Origin: Erysipelothrix tonsillarum DSM 14972
GTDB taxonomy: Bacteria; Bacillota_I; Bacilli_A; Erysipelotrichales; Erysipelotrichaceae
Length of the DNA: 64,000 bases
Direction of reading: 5' to 3'
NCBI RefSeq assembly: GCF_000373785.1
Contig: NZ_KB892379.1
Span: 273,916 to 337,915, forward strand
The position numbers and the translations under genes are program-made. The notes under the pieces are model-generated. The model worked only from the letters and a program-made list of their open reading frames with translations, did not search any database and was not told the origin of the DNA. Shown one piece after another: positions 34,665 to 42,717 of this stretch. Each line of letters opens with the position of its first letter. Position 1 is the stretch's first letter.

Positions 34665-35201
34665 ATGATTGAGATACGTAAACTAAAAAAAGAGGATATG
34701 AACGCATTATGGATGTCAGCTTTTCAAGAAGAAAAACCTTGGATGGCTTTTGACGCACCCTTTGTTGATGAACATATTCCGTTATCCTATGAAGATTTTG
34801 AAGCATCCAGACTTGAATTATTTCTTGATGTCGATTTTAGACAGGGTATTTTTAAGGATGACCGCTTGATTGGGCTAGTATCCTATTACTGGGAGTCTTA
34901 TAAAACGCGTTGGCTTGAATTTGGAATTGTGATTTATGATGAAACGGAATGGGGTCATGGTTTGGGAAGTTCTTGTGCAATGTTTTGGATGGATCAGTTA
35001 TTCGCAGCCTTCCCGGAAATTGAACATCTTGGCTTTTCCACTTGGTCCGGAAATGAAGCAATGATGGGTGTAGGAGATAACATTGGGATGAAACTTGAAG
35101 GACGAATTCGTAAGGTGCGTTACCATGAAGGTGTTTATTATGATGCACTAAAATACGGAATTCTACGTGATGAATGGGAAGTAAAGCGTAGAATGTTCTA
35201 A
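34665..35201 (+). CDS. RimJ/RimL-type GNAT acetyltransferase
   Basis: A 178-residue GNAT protein. The CoA loop appears around WGHGLGSSCAMFWMDQL (near residue 93), and FSTWSGNEAMMGVGDNIGMKLEGRIR (near 125) is the characteristic end of the RimJ/RimL subgroup. The substrate, a protein N-terminus, antibiotic or metabolite, cannot be told. The ATG follows AAGGAGTG. Its stop overlaps the next start as TAATG, so the two are coupled. Confidence 0.85.
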   Translation: MIEIRKLKKEDMNALWMSAFQEEKPWMAFDAPFVDEHIPLSYEDFEASRLELFLDVDFRQGIFKDDRLIGLVSYYWESYKTRWLEFGIVIYDETEWGHGLGSSCAMFWMDQLFAAFPEIEHLGFSTWSGNEAMMGVGDNIGMKLEGRIRKVRYHEGVYYDALKYGILRDEWEVKRRMF

Positions 35202-35644
35202 TGGATATTCAAACGTACATTGCTCAAGGGGATGCGCAGTTTCAAGATGGCTATCAAAAACTTTTAGATGTCATCAAGACGGCATTACCAAAGGGGTTTG
35301 AGTTAACCATGCAATATAAAATGCCGACGTTTGTGGTGCCACTCACCTTGTATCCTAAAGGGTATTTGGATAATCCCAAGGTTCCGTTACCTTTCATCAG
35401 TCTTGGGTACCAAAAAAATCATATTAGCCTTTATCATTTGGGAATTTATGCACTCCCAGAGCTTCGAGCTTGGTTTCAAGATGCTTATAAAAGAGAAGTT
35501 AATACGAAATTAAATATGGGGAAATCTTGTATTCGCTTTTCGAAAAACACGGAAATCCCCTATGAATTAATTGCGACGCTGGCAAGCAGGATTACACCTG
35601 AAACTTGGATTGAAATTTATGAAGCGGGAAAGAAAAACAACTAA
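35201..35644 (+). CDS. DUF1801 (YdhG-like) protein
   Basis: A 147-residue cytoplasmic protein. It resembles the DUF1801/YdhG fold: an N-terminal helix ending in FELTMQYKMPTF, then FISLGYQKNHISLYHLGIYAL, and the late NMGKSCIRFSKNTEIPYELI with the conserved GKxCIRF-like stretch. Members are small and of unclear function, some described as iron chaperone-like. It is translationally coupled with the upstream acetyltransferase. Confidence 0.78.
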   Translation: MDIQTYIAQGDAQFQDGYQKLLDVIKTALPKGFELTMQYKMPTFVVPLTLYPKGYLDNPKVPLPFISLGYQKNHISLYHLGIYALPELRAWFQDAYKREVNTKLNMGKSCIRFSKNTEIPYELIATLASRITPETWIEIYEAGKKNN

Positions 35645-35661
35645 AGGAAAGTTGTTTTTTT
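35633..35661 (+). terminator. Intrinsic terminator
   Basis: Stem AAAAACAACT/AGTTGTTTTT with a seven-base loop and continuing T run across the end of the DUF1801 gene. Confidence 0.8.
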
Positions 35662-35921
35662 ATTGTTGTTAATATAATAAAGCTAAATGTTTATGGACTG
35701 GTTGTTATTAATGTTAGGGATAGGTTAGTGAGTATAAGTATTCATGGATACGGCTGAGATCATACTAAGTGGTTTCTAGTGCATTATTTTATCTATTCTT
35801 TTTTAAGAACCTGAAAAATGTATTTATCGATGAAACCGACAGTTTCAGCTAATAATCTTTAGTAATGCATCCAATCAGACATTGATTATCAAAGGAATCT
35901 GCGTAAATGTGGTGATTAAGC
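35662..35921 (+). other. Intergenic stretch without a supported gene
   Basis: About 260 AT-rich bases in which I see no reading frame with a ribosome site, no tRNA and no clear repeat. With the decayed frame that follows, the whole gap between genes is about 540 bases. Confidence 0.5.
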
Positions 35922-36160
35922 TTGAAGACTACATTAAATTCTATTGAAAACTTAATTTTATTATTTGAATTGGACTTTCTGTAATCATAGTTTTTGTTCA
36001 TTTTATTTTGTCTCTCGATGTTTATGATCAGTGGATTGATGGAACGATTTTAATGGGGTGGAGCGTTCCACCGTTGTTTATCTTGTATTTTATATCGGTG
36101 ATTATTCTTGTTTTAAAAAATACGATAAGACTTCACAAAAAAGAAGCGCAAGAATCATGA
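35922..36160 (+). pseudogene. Possible frameshifted remnant of a small membrane protein gene
   Basis: A TTG at 35922 opens 20 codons (LKTTLNSIENLILLFE...) that stop at TAA near 35982. In another frame, from about 35973 to the TGA at 36158, the sequence reads as two hydrophobic helices, IGLSVIIVFVHFILSLDVYD and later PPLFILYFISVIILVLKN, ending in a charged tail. Joining the frames near 35970 would give a two-helix protein of about 79 residues. No ATG or ribosome site supports the second part alone. It may be decayed or a sequencing slip; it could also be chance. Confidence 0.3.
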
Positions 36161-36174
36161 TGATTCTTGCGCTT
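36144..36174. terminator. Strong hairpin terminator
   Basis: A 14-base perfect stem AAGCGCAAGAATCA/TGATTCTTGCGCTT with loop TGA. On the minus strand it is followed by CTTTTTTG and ends the RluA-type gene. Confidence 0.8.
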
Positions 36175-36183
36175 TAATATATC

Positions 36184-37059
36184 TTAGATCGATGCTTCTT
36201 GTGTGGGTGTTATTTTTGATAATTTTTTAAACTTAGGTGGAAGTGGTGACACAAACGTCATCACTTTTTTTGTTTTTGGATTCACGACCTTGAGTCGGTA
36301 AGCGTGCAATCCTAATCGTTTTAAAGGATTGGTTTTTGCGTCATATTTTTTATCACCGATAATGGGATGACCAATATCATTCATATGAACACGAATTTGG
36401 TTCTTACGTCCTGTATCAATTTGGATTTTTAAAATTGAATTGTTTTCGGTGCGTTTAATGACTTCATAGTGGGTAATCGCTTCTTGACCTGTAGTCGTTG
36501 AATACATGTGAGTCGTTTTATTTTGTCTTAAGAAAGAACGTACAACGTCTTTATCTTTAGGAACTACACCTTCCACAATCGCAACATAGAGCCGTTCTTG
36601 TACCAGTTCAGACCACTTATCTTGATAAAGGTGTTTTACATATTCGCTTTTTGCGAACATAAGAACGCCTGATGTATCTTGATCAAGACGGTGAACCACA
36701 AAGATTCGATTTTTTGAATCTTGCTTTTTGACATAATCGCTGGCAAGACGGAAGGCTGTCAGTTCTTCCTCTTTACGGTTTGAGACTGTCAACAACTTGT
36801 AGGGTTTATCAATGACAAGAATATCCTTATCCTCGTAAAGAATCTGTAAGGGCGTGTCACGTTGTTGGTTATGACTTACAATTGTAATTGTTTGCCCCAC
36901 TGTGATTGCATCATCAAATTGTGTTGTTATTTCGTTATCAATTGAAATACACTCATGTTTCAAGAGTGATTTAATCTTTGAGCGACTGTAAGGTATGTCT
37001 TGGCTCAGAAGATAATTCAAAAGTTCATCATTATATTGTACTTTTAAAATATGTTTCAT
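36184..37059 (-). CDS. RluA-family pseudouridine synthase
   Basis: A 291-residue enzyme. A short S4-like region (about 15-60) precedes the catalytic domain, which has LVIDKPYKLLTVS near residue 84 and the catalytic Asp in HRLDQDTSGVLMFAKS (near residue 125). GRKNQIRVHM (near 216) is the third conserved motif. It converts specific uridines in rRNA or tRNA to pseudouridine. The form with an S4 part resembles RluD/YlyB/YjbO-type enzymes; target site not assignable. TGAGGA lies before the start, and a strong terminator follows. Confidence 0.9.
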   Translation of the reverse strand: MKHILKVQYNDELLNYLLSQDIPYSRSKIKSLLKHECISIDNEITTQFDDAITVGQTITIVSHNQQRDTPLQILYEDKDILVIDKPYKLLTVSNRKEEELTAFRLASDYVKKQDSKNRIFVVHRLDQDTSGVLMFAKSEYVKHLYQDKWSELVQERLYVAIVEGVVPKDKDVVRSFLRQNKTTHMYSTTTGQEAITHYEVIKRTENNSILKIQIDTGRKNQIRVHMNDIGHPIIGDKKYDAKTNPLKRLGLHAYRLKVVNPKTKKVMTFVSPLPPKFKKLSKITPTQEASI

Positions 37060-37130
37060 ATATATTCCTCATTTCGAACTCTATTATGACAGAAAAATTG
37101 AATTAAAGATACAAATTCTCTTTCTTATCG

Positions 37131-37958
37131 CTAGTTTAAGTAGTCACGAATCTGCGCTTGATTGAAAACATCATGAGGATCATCGAATGGTAGATCCTGT
37201 TTCAGAAAACAATTTTGAATTTTGGATAAATAAAACATAGCCCTTCGCTCGGTTGTAAGTACATTGGATGCTATATTTAAATACTTAGGCGTATCGCTTG
37301 TTATAATTTTTAAAAATAACGGTGATTGTGGTGTTATAAACGATAAAATTTCGTTTTGATTAAGTCGAGATGAAGGAGCGGTACGAACGTCATAGAAACC
37401 CGCTGAGCACACATTTTTATATGAAAGTTTTGTGAGAAGTTCAGCGTCGTCATCTTTGAATATCAGAGACAATACGCGTCGGTTTGACATCGAAAATTGT
37501 GTATTCTCGAAATAACCGATTTGTTCATTATTTATCATCCAGTAATCGTAATGGCGGGCAAAATTTTCAATGGTTAACATTAAGGAGAGGATGAATAGAA
37601 TTAAACCGATAATGTTAGCATACCAATATTGATGTGCAGGCGAAATAAAAATGGCGAGGGCAGTTACCCATAAAGGGGTGGAACGTGCGCTGAAAAGGTA
37701 AGTCTTAACGAAGTCCTTTCGAGATGGTTTATACCCAATTATAAGTGGCTTATCGAGAATATTAGATCCCTTTACTAATTGTTCAACCGGAACATTAAAC
37801 AACTCCGAAATATGAATAATTTGATCAGGTGTTGCAGCTTTTTTTTCGCTCTCAATCTCGTTAAGCAAGCGTTTAGAAATCTTTAATTTTTGAGCAAGTT
37901 CCTTTTGAGATAAACCAGCTTGTATTCGTTGGTGTTTTATCATTTCTGATACTTTCAT
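37131..37958 (-). CDS. Xre-type HTH protein with a membrane-associated C-terminal region
   Basis: From ATG 37958 this encodes 275 residues. Residues 1-62 form a Cro/CI-type helix-turn-helix (GLSQKELAQKLKISKRLLNEIE). A basic segment with two hydrophobic helices follows (about 96-135), then a PH-like soluble tail of about 130 residues. AATGGAGGGAT precedes the ATG; the longer in-frame start at 38099 lies in the intergenic region and has none. A DNA-binding head on a membrane part suggests signal-dependent regulation from the membrane. It is divergent from the cold-shock gene. Function unknown. Confidence 0.75.
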   Translation of the reverse strand: MKVSEMIKHQRIQAGLSQKELAQKLKISKRLLNEIESEKKAATPDQIIHISELFNVPVEQLVKGSNILDKPLIIGYKPSRKDFVKTYLFSARSTPLWVTALAIFISPAHQYWYANIIGLILFILSLMLTIENFARHYDYWMINNEQIGYFENTQFSMSNRRVLSLIFKDDDAELLTKLSYKNVCSAGFYDVRTAPSSRLNQNEILSFITPQSPLFLKIITSDTPKYLNIASNVLTTERRAMFYLSKIQNCFLKQDLPFDDPHDVFNQAQIRDYLN

Positions 37959-38067
37959 AGTGATCCCTCCATTTAATTCTATATTACCATTGTTTACAGT
38001 TGTTTCCCACATTTTATTGTATAAATGTAAACGCTTAATAATTCTCGGTTTGTGGCACGATAATTCA

Positions 38068-38096
38068 TTGACAAGCCCTTTTAGAAGTGATAATAT
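38068..38096 (+). promoter_or_regulatory. Probable promoter of the cold-shock gene
   Basis: TTGACA at 38068-38073 and TAATAT at 38091-38096 have 17-base spacing. The transcript would start near 38103, leaving an untranslated leader of about 125 bases, as is usual for cold-shock genes. Confidence 0.6.
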
Positions 38097-38228
38097 CAAG
38101 TTGTAATAAGAATGTTTATGATTAGTATTGTATATTAAATCGTAATAAACTCAATGTGTTTTGAAGAACTGGTATATTAGTTTGCGAATTACGCTTGAGT
38201 ACATCTTATTCTGATAGGAGGTACTAGC

Positions 38229-38429
38229 ATGAGTACAGGTAAAGTGAAATTCTTTAACGCTGAAAAGGGTTACGGATTCATTACTATCGAGGGTGGGCAA
38301 GATATCTTTGTTCATTACTCAGCAATCGTTGCTGATGGATACAAAACTTTAGAAGAAGGACAAGAAGTTAGCTTCGAAGTTGTTGAAGGTCCACGCGGCG
38401 AACAAGCAGCAAACGTTAGAGCTATCTAA
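38229..38429 (+). CDS. Cold-shock protein (CspA family)
   Basis: A 66-residue single cold-shock domain. RNP1 KGYGFI at about residues 13-18 and RNP2 DIFVHYSAI at about 25-33 are intact. It binds single-stranded RNA and DNA and melts RNA structure at low temperature or in stationary phase. AGGAGG lies 9 bases before the ATG. A long leader and its own terminator make it a single unit. Confidence 0.97.
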   Translation: MSTGKVKFFNAEKGYGFITIEGGQDIFVHYSAIVADGYKTLEEGQEVSFEVVEGPRGEQAANVRAI

Positions 38430-38444
38430 TTAGTGAGCTAAAAT

Positions 38445-38474
38445 AAAAACAGTGGTTCAACCACTGTTTTTTTT
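38445..38474 (+). terminator. Intrinsic terminator of the cold-shock gene
   Basis: Stem AAAAACAGTGG/CCACTGTTTTT with a five-base loop and T tail. Confidence 0.9.
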
Positions 38475-38560
38475 CTTTGTCCAAGTCGGAATTTTAAGGC
38501 TATATCAGACAACACTATCGCTATAGATAAATCTAGTTTGGGTAGAAGCAAAAGATGCTC

Positions 38561-38622
38561 AAAAAAAAAAAAATACCGCCTTTCATTGGAACTTAGTTGG
38601 TTCTAACGATGGTCGGTATTTA
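38561..38622 (-). terminator. Probable terminator of the DUF4870-like gene, with a 13-base A run
   Basis: AATACCG (38572-38578) and CGGTATT (38614-38620) frame a partly paired loop. On the minus strand the hairpin is followed by thirteen T residues (38573-38561). Confidence 0.5.
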
Positions 38623-38648
38623 TTTTTTTGATGATAAAGTATGTTGCA

Positions 38649-39101
38649 TCAATTTTGTTGCAGTATGTGATCGAGTTTATCCCCTAAAAAACCAATAATG
38701 GGTAATTTACAAAACTGATATTTTCCAGCTTTCGCAATCCCGAAAATATGAAATAGACAGGAGATGAGTCTCAGGATGATGTGTATGATATTAAAAATTA
38801 AAGCAACACTGGGTCCCACTAAAACAACCCAACCAAAAACAGACAATATAAGCGTTTGAATCACACCTACGATAAAACTGATGATGATAATCGTGATGTT
38901 CAAAATAGCAATTTGACTTGCGTGGTTACGCAAGTACTGACTATGCTTTTCTAAATATAAGGTCATGATTGCAAGAATAAGTGGAAAGATACTCATATTT
39001 CGATTGCTGAGGGCTGTCACTAAACTGAGCGCCCATAGGACAATGCTGATGACAGTAACATTTATATCCATGAAACTGGCATTTTCATTACGATGATTCA
39101 T
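38649..39101 (-). CDS. DUF4870-like membrane protein
   Basis: A 150-residue protein with about four helices. The middle part LYLEKHSQYLRNHASQIAILN resembles DUF4870/Tic20-like proteins, where a conserved HA..Q segment precedes a hydrophobic pair. No enzymatic motif is visible. AGGAGGAAT lies before the ATG at 39101. Gene stands alone. Confidence in the family is moderate. Confidence 0.65.
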   Translation of the reverse strand: MNHRNENASFMDINVTVISIVLWALSLVTALSNRNMSIFPLILAIMTLYLEKHSQYLRNHASQIAILNITIIIISFIVGVIQTLILSVFGWVVLVGPSVALIFNIIHIILRLISCLFHIFGIAKAGKYQFCKLPIIGFLGDKLDHILQQN

Positions 39102-39167
39102 GTGGTATTCCTCCTTCGTTTATAATATAATGAATAGAGATAAAAGTAAATGTGGAGGTCGTTCTTT

Positions 39168-39947
39168 ATGGATGGAGCAGTACATGTAAGTGGGTTACAA
39201 ATTACGATGATGATCGTAAGTTTTGTATTAATAATTTCAATGATGGTCGTTATGCTTGGCCGCTATCGACGTGAAGAAAATTTAAGTCGTACCTTGATTT
39301 GGGGTCTTGTTATTTTTATGGGAACCAATGCGATTGTAAACGGCTTTGGACTTGTATTGAATAAGGCAAGCTGGTTTTTAGCAATGCCACCATTAGGGCA
39401 ACTTCTCTTATTTACAGTCATTGTAGCCCTGGCATATTCCCTCGTATCGGGTGTTGTGATGCACTTTTTCGTTAAAAAAGAACATAATGAAAAAACACCT
39501 ATTATGATGGTGTTGGGTTTTATGTTGATGAATGTATTTCAAACGGCGATGGCGTTGATGAACTATGTCATGCTAGCCCTTGCAATTAACAAAGGTGATA
39601 CCGCTAAGTTTATGGGTGAAAATACTGACCCAGCTGCAGTTCAAACAGCGATTGATACTGTACTAGCAATCCAACCACTTGGATATTTAGATGTTGTAGT
39701 TTCGGTGTATGCGGACTTTATTGCATATGCGACGGTTCTTATTATTCTTTACCGTTTATTTACTACAGGCAAGGATAAAAAAGTTCAGTATGGTGTCATG
39801 GCTGTAGGTATTCTTCTTGTTTATCGATTGATTATCGAATTTGCGAAATATCAAATTGCCAATCCAATCTTCTTGATTTTAATTAAATTCGCAATATCGA
39901 GCGGTGTTGGCTATGTTGGCTATAAAGTCTATAAAAAAGATTTTTAA
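39168..39947 (+). CDS. Polytopic membrane protein of unknown function
   Basis: A 259-residue protein with about seven helices from ATG 39168. GGAGGT lies nine bases upstream; an ATG at 39150 precedes that site and is less likely. The topology is reminiscent of YhfC-type membrane proteins, but I do not see the conserved residues needed to claim it. It is followed 16 bases later by an acetyltransferase gene, so the two may share a transcript. Function unknown. Confidence 0.65.
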   Translation: MDGAVHVSGLQITMMIVSFVLIISMMVVMLGRYRREENLSRTLIWGLVIFMGTNAIVNGFGLVLNKASWFLAMPPLGQLLLFTVIVALAYSLVSGVVMHFFVKKEHNEKTPIMMVLGFMLMNVFQTAMALMNYVMLALAINKGDTAKFMGENTDPAAVQTAIDTVLAIQPLGYLDVVVSVYADFIAYATVLIILYRLFTTGKDKKVQYGVMAVGILLVYRLIIEFAKYQIANPIFLILIKFAISSGVGYVGYKVYKKDF

Positions 39948-39963
39948 TTAGAGGTGATTTACA

Positions 39964-40374
39964 ATGAAGCTTAAGCTGATTGATATTTCAGATGAATTTG
40001 ATGATAACGGCGTTGAGACGTTATTGTTCGATATTTATGTAGGGGAAATTGAACGCTATGTGGGTCGTTGTGAATATCGTAACGAACAAGGGCGTGACTT
40101 ATGGTACTATGGCAATATTGGATATATTATCTATCCGCCATATCGTGGGCATAACTTTGCTTACCATGCGTGTATTCAGCTCTTTGAAATCATTAGGCAA
40201 GTCAAAACTGGATTGCCTGAAGTCATCATTACATGTAATCCTGACAATATTGCATCAAAAAAGACGATTCTTAAGCTTGGAGGCAACTATTACTCAACCA
40301 TAGATATTATGGAAGATCATGAGTTGTACAAACTTGGAGAAACGTCTAAGGAAATATATACAATTAAACTTTAA
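39964..40374 (+). CDS. GNAT-family acetyltransferase
   Basis: A 136-residue GNAT domain. The acetyl-CoA binding turn appears as YPPYRGHNFAYHACIQLFE (near residues 58-76), and TCNPDNIASKKTILKLGG (near 90-108) is the family's conserved fourth motif. The acceptor is unknown. AGAGGTG precedes the ATG. Its end overlaps the convergent ligase gene by four bases. Confidence 0.85.
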   Translation: MKLKLIDISDEFDDNGVETLLFDIYVGEIERYVGRCEYRNEQGRDLWYYGNIGYIIYPPYRGHNFAYHACIQLFEIIRQVKTGLPEVIITCNPDNIASKKTILKLGGNYYSTIDIMEDHELYKLGETSKEIYTIKL

Positions 40375-41069
40375 ATTTTACGGATAATTCCTAAAGGTGT
40401 CGATTGAGCTTTTTGACCGAGGGGGTTATCCTTTAATATTTTAACCATTAAGTTATTGTCAATGCTTGATGAACTTGATCCGAGAATATTTCCGCCAAGA
40501 TCGTTGATGTCCGTTACAATAACTTCAATATCTTGTGTGAAAGCGGCTTTAATTTCTTTAGCGACTTCGTGTGGACGCTCAGGTCCAAGAACAACATATT
40601 CATTGTAAGGTGGAATTGTGTGCGATGTTGGTCCATCGATTGCACGTGCTTTAGAACCCGCGATACGGTAGAAATCACCTTTTCGTCCGAAGAATTTTGT
40701 AATTGCGGCAACGCCAGCAGCTAGAATAATTCGGGGTGTACCACATTCCCGTAATGCCATTTCCATGGTTTCAGGCATGCCCAAGCCAATGCCGTGAGGT
40801 GTTTTAGTTACATAATTCGATAGTGTTACTGCAAGTTTACGTGGTTTCACATCTTTAATAGGATATGCACGGCCTTGTGTAATGGCCACTATTTTTTCGG
40901 TTACAAACAGAATATCTCCATCTTGAAGTGAGTCATCTGCAAATTCTTTAATTACTTCAATTAAGTTATCATCACGCATGATTAACTTTGTTTTTAAAGG
41001 TAAACGTTGGTAACGTTTGCCGTCGACATTAACTTCGAGTTCTTTATTGTCGTTTGGTTTGATTGTCAT
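40371..41069 (-). CDS. Coenzyme F420 gamma-glutamyl ligase-like protein (CofE/FbiB-type fold)
   Basis: A 232-residue protein. It has DGDILFVTEKIVAITQGRA (about 50-69), the GSKARAIDGPT loop (about 146-156) and DINDLGGNILGSS near residue 198, all typical of the F420-0:gamma-glutamyl ligase-like family found in Firmicutes. CofE itself adds glutamates to F420-0 with GTP. Nothing in this window supports F420 use, and Firmicutes relatives are probably ligases for another acidic or cofactor substrate. Start ATG 41069 follows GAGAGG. The annotation is by fold and motifs only. Confidence 0.75.
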   Translation of the reverse strand: MTIKPNDNKELEVNVDGKRYQRLPLKTKLIMRDDNLIEVIKEFADDSLQDGDILFVTEKIVAITQGRAYPIKDVKPRKLAVTLSNYVTKTPHGIGLGMPETMEMALRECGTPRIILAAGVAAITKFFGRKGDFYRIAGSKARAIDGPTSHTIPPYNEYVVLGPERPHEVAKEIKAAFTQDIEVIVTDINDLGGNILGSSSSSIDNNLMVKILKDNPLGQKAQSTPLGIIRKI

Positions 41070-41183
41070 TTTGTATCAACCTCTCTATCTTTAATATCAT
41101 AACTTTTGCAGTGGTCTTAATCAAGTAGGAACTTGATTATTGAATTTAGTTTAAAGTATAATTCACATATAGAAAGAGGACTT

Positions 41184-42710
41184 ATGAAAACATTACTACG
41201 TTTATTAACAAATAAGATTTTTATGGTGGGACTTATTGTAATTGCGGAGTTTGCGATTGTTGTGGCTTTAATTTGGAATTTATCGTTAAATTACGCTTTT
41301 ATGCATGCTTTTTTTGTGTTTTTATCCGTCCTTCTAATCATTTATATTACCAATCGTAATGATGACCCATACTATCGGCTTGCATGGACCATTATTATTT
41401 TAGCATTTCCACCAATTGGTGCGGTCTGTTATCTCATTTTTGGTGGGAAAAAGGTTCCTAAAAAATTACGGGAACGCATCAGTGATACGTATTCCAAAGA
41501 TGCTTTCCTTCAGGACGAGTCGTTTGGAATTCTTGAAGAATCGCTTGAAACTGCGCCTCGATGGGCTCGGTTAGTCAAATATTTGATGGGGAGCTCACAC
41601 TATCCAATTTATAAGAATACGGAAGCAACTTACCTTGCTAGTGGTGAAGAAAAGTTTTTACACATGAAGGAAGAACTTCGCAAGGCTGAAAAGTTTATTT
41701 TTCTTGAGTATTTTATAATTAAAGAAGGTTTAATGTGGCAAGAATTACTTGTTATACTTCGAAAAAAAGTTGCTGAGGGTGTGGATGTTCGCCTTATGTA
41801 TGATGATTGGGGTTGTGCACTCTTCCGTGATTTAAAAAAACAATGTGAAGAAGCAGGGATTGTCTGTGTTGAATTCAATCCGCTTGTAGCGCGTTTAGCG
41901 ATTCAAATGAATAATCGCGATCACCGTAAAATTTGTGTTGTGGACGGGCGCGTAGGTTTCATTGGTGGAATTAATATTGCCGATGAATACATCAATATTG
42001 GGAGTAAATACGGTCATTGGAAAGATACCGCAGTGATGATTGAAGGGGATGCTGTGCATTCACTTACCTTGATGTTCTTGCAGTTTTTCCGTTATTATAC
42101 GGGAGAGATTGAAAATCCTAATGATTATAAATATGAATTTGGTACGCTAAGCGATGCACAAGGGTATGTCATGCCCTTTGCAGATGCCCCTACTGATAAT
42201 TACGATCTTGGATTGGATGCTCATTTATCGATGATTAATAATGCAAGGGATTATATCTACATTCAGACGCCTTACCTTATTGTTGGCCATGAAGTGATTC
42301 AGGCCCTCGAATTAGCGGCGCGAAGTGGGGTTGATGTGCGGATTATTGTGCCACATATTCCCGATAAGAAAATTGTCAACCATGTCACAAAATCGAATTA
42401 TCAAATTCTTATTGAGAGCGGGGTTCGTATTTATGAATACGAACCGGGATTTGTTCATTCGAAGACTTTTGTGGCGGATGACCAAATTGCCCTTGTGGGA
42501 ACAACAAACATGGATTTTAGAAGTTATTATTTGCACTTTGAGTGCAGTATTCTCTTCATCAATAACAATGTAGTACAAGATTGTTATGATGATGTAATGC
42601 ACACCATTACAGAGAATGCGATTGAGATTACGTTAGAGGACTGTCTGGCAGTACCTTATCCCGTAAGACTCTTTCGATCAATTGCCCGTATTTTTAGTGG
42701 CTTAATGTGA
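41184..42710 (+). CDS. cls: Cardiolipin synthase
   Basis: A 508-residue enzyme. Two helices (about 11-30 and 40-60) and a PLD nuclease N-terminal region precede two HKD active sites: NRDHRKICVVDGR near residue 243 and FVHSKTFVADD near 422. That matches ClsA-type phosphatidylglycerol transferases that make cardiolipin in the membrane. AGAAAGAGG precedes ATG 41184; the in-frame 41133 start lacks one. A patatin-like lipase gene follows after seven bases. Confidence 0.93.
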   Translation: MKTLLRLLTNKIFMVGLIVIAEFAIVVALIWNLSLNYAFMHAFFVFLSVLLIIYITNRNDDPYYRLAWTIIILAFPPIGAVCYLIFGGKKVPKKLRERISDTYSKDAFLQDESFGILEESLETAPRWARLVKYLMGSSHYPIYKNTEATYLASGEEKFLHMKEELRKAEKFIFLEYFIIKEGLMWQELLVILRKKVAEGVDVRLMYDDWGCALFRDLKKQCEEAGIVCVEFNPLVARLAIQMNNRDHRKICVVDGRVGFIGGINIADEYINIGSKYGHWKDTAVMIEGDAVHSLTLMFLQFFRYYTGEIENPNDYKYEFGTLSDAQGYVMPFADAPTDNYDLGLDAHLSMINNARDYIYIQTPYLIVGHEVIQALELAARSGVDVRIIVPHIPDKKIVNHVTKSNYQILIESGVRIYEYEPGFVHSKTFVADDQIALVGTTNMDFRSYYLHFECSILFINNNVVQDCYDDVMHTITENAIEITLEDCLAVPYPVRLFRSIARIFSGLM

Positions 42711-42717
42711 GGTTAAA

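Noticed and set aside
37959-38099. Longer N-terminus for the HTH membrane protein
   Set aside because: Extra residues precede the helix-turn-helix with no ribosome site, and overlap the cold-shock promoter region.
38561-38573. Thirteen-base A run as a phase-variation tract
   Set aside because: It is between genes and, on the minus strand, forms the T tail of a hairpin, so a terminator explains it.
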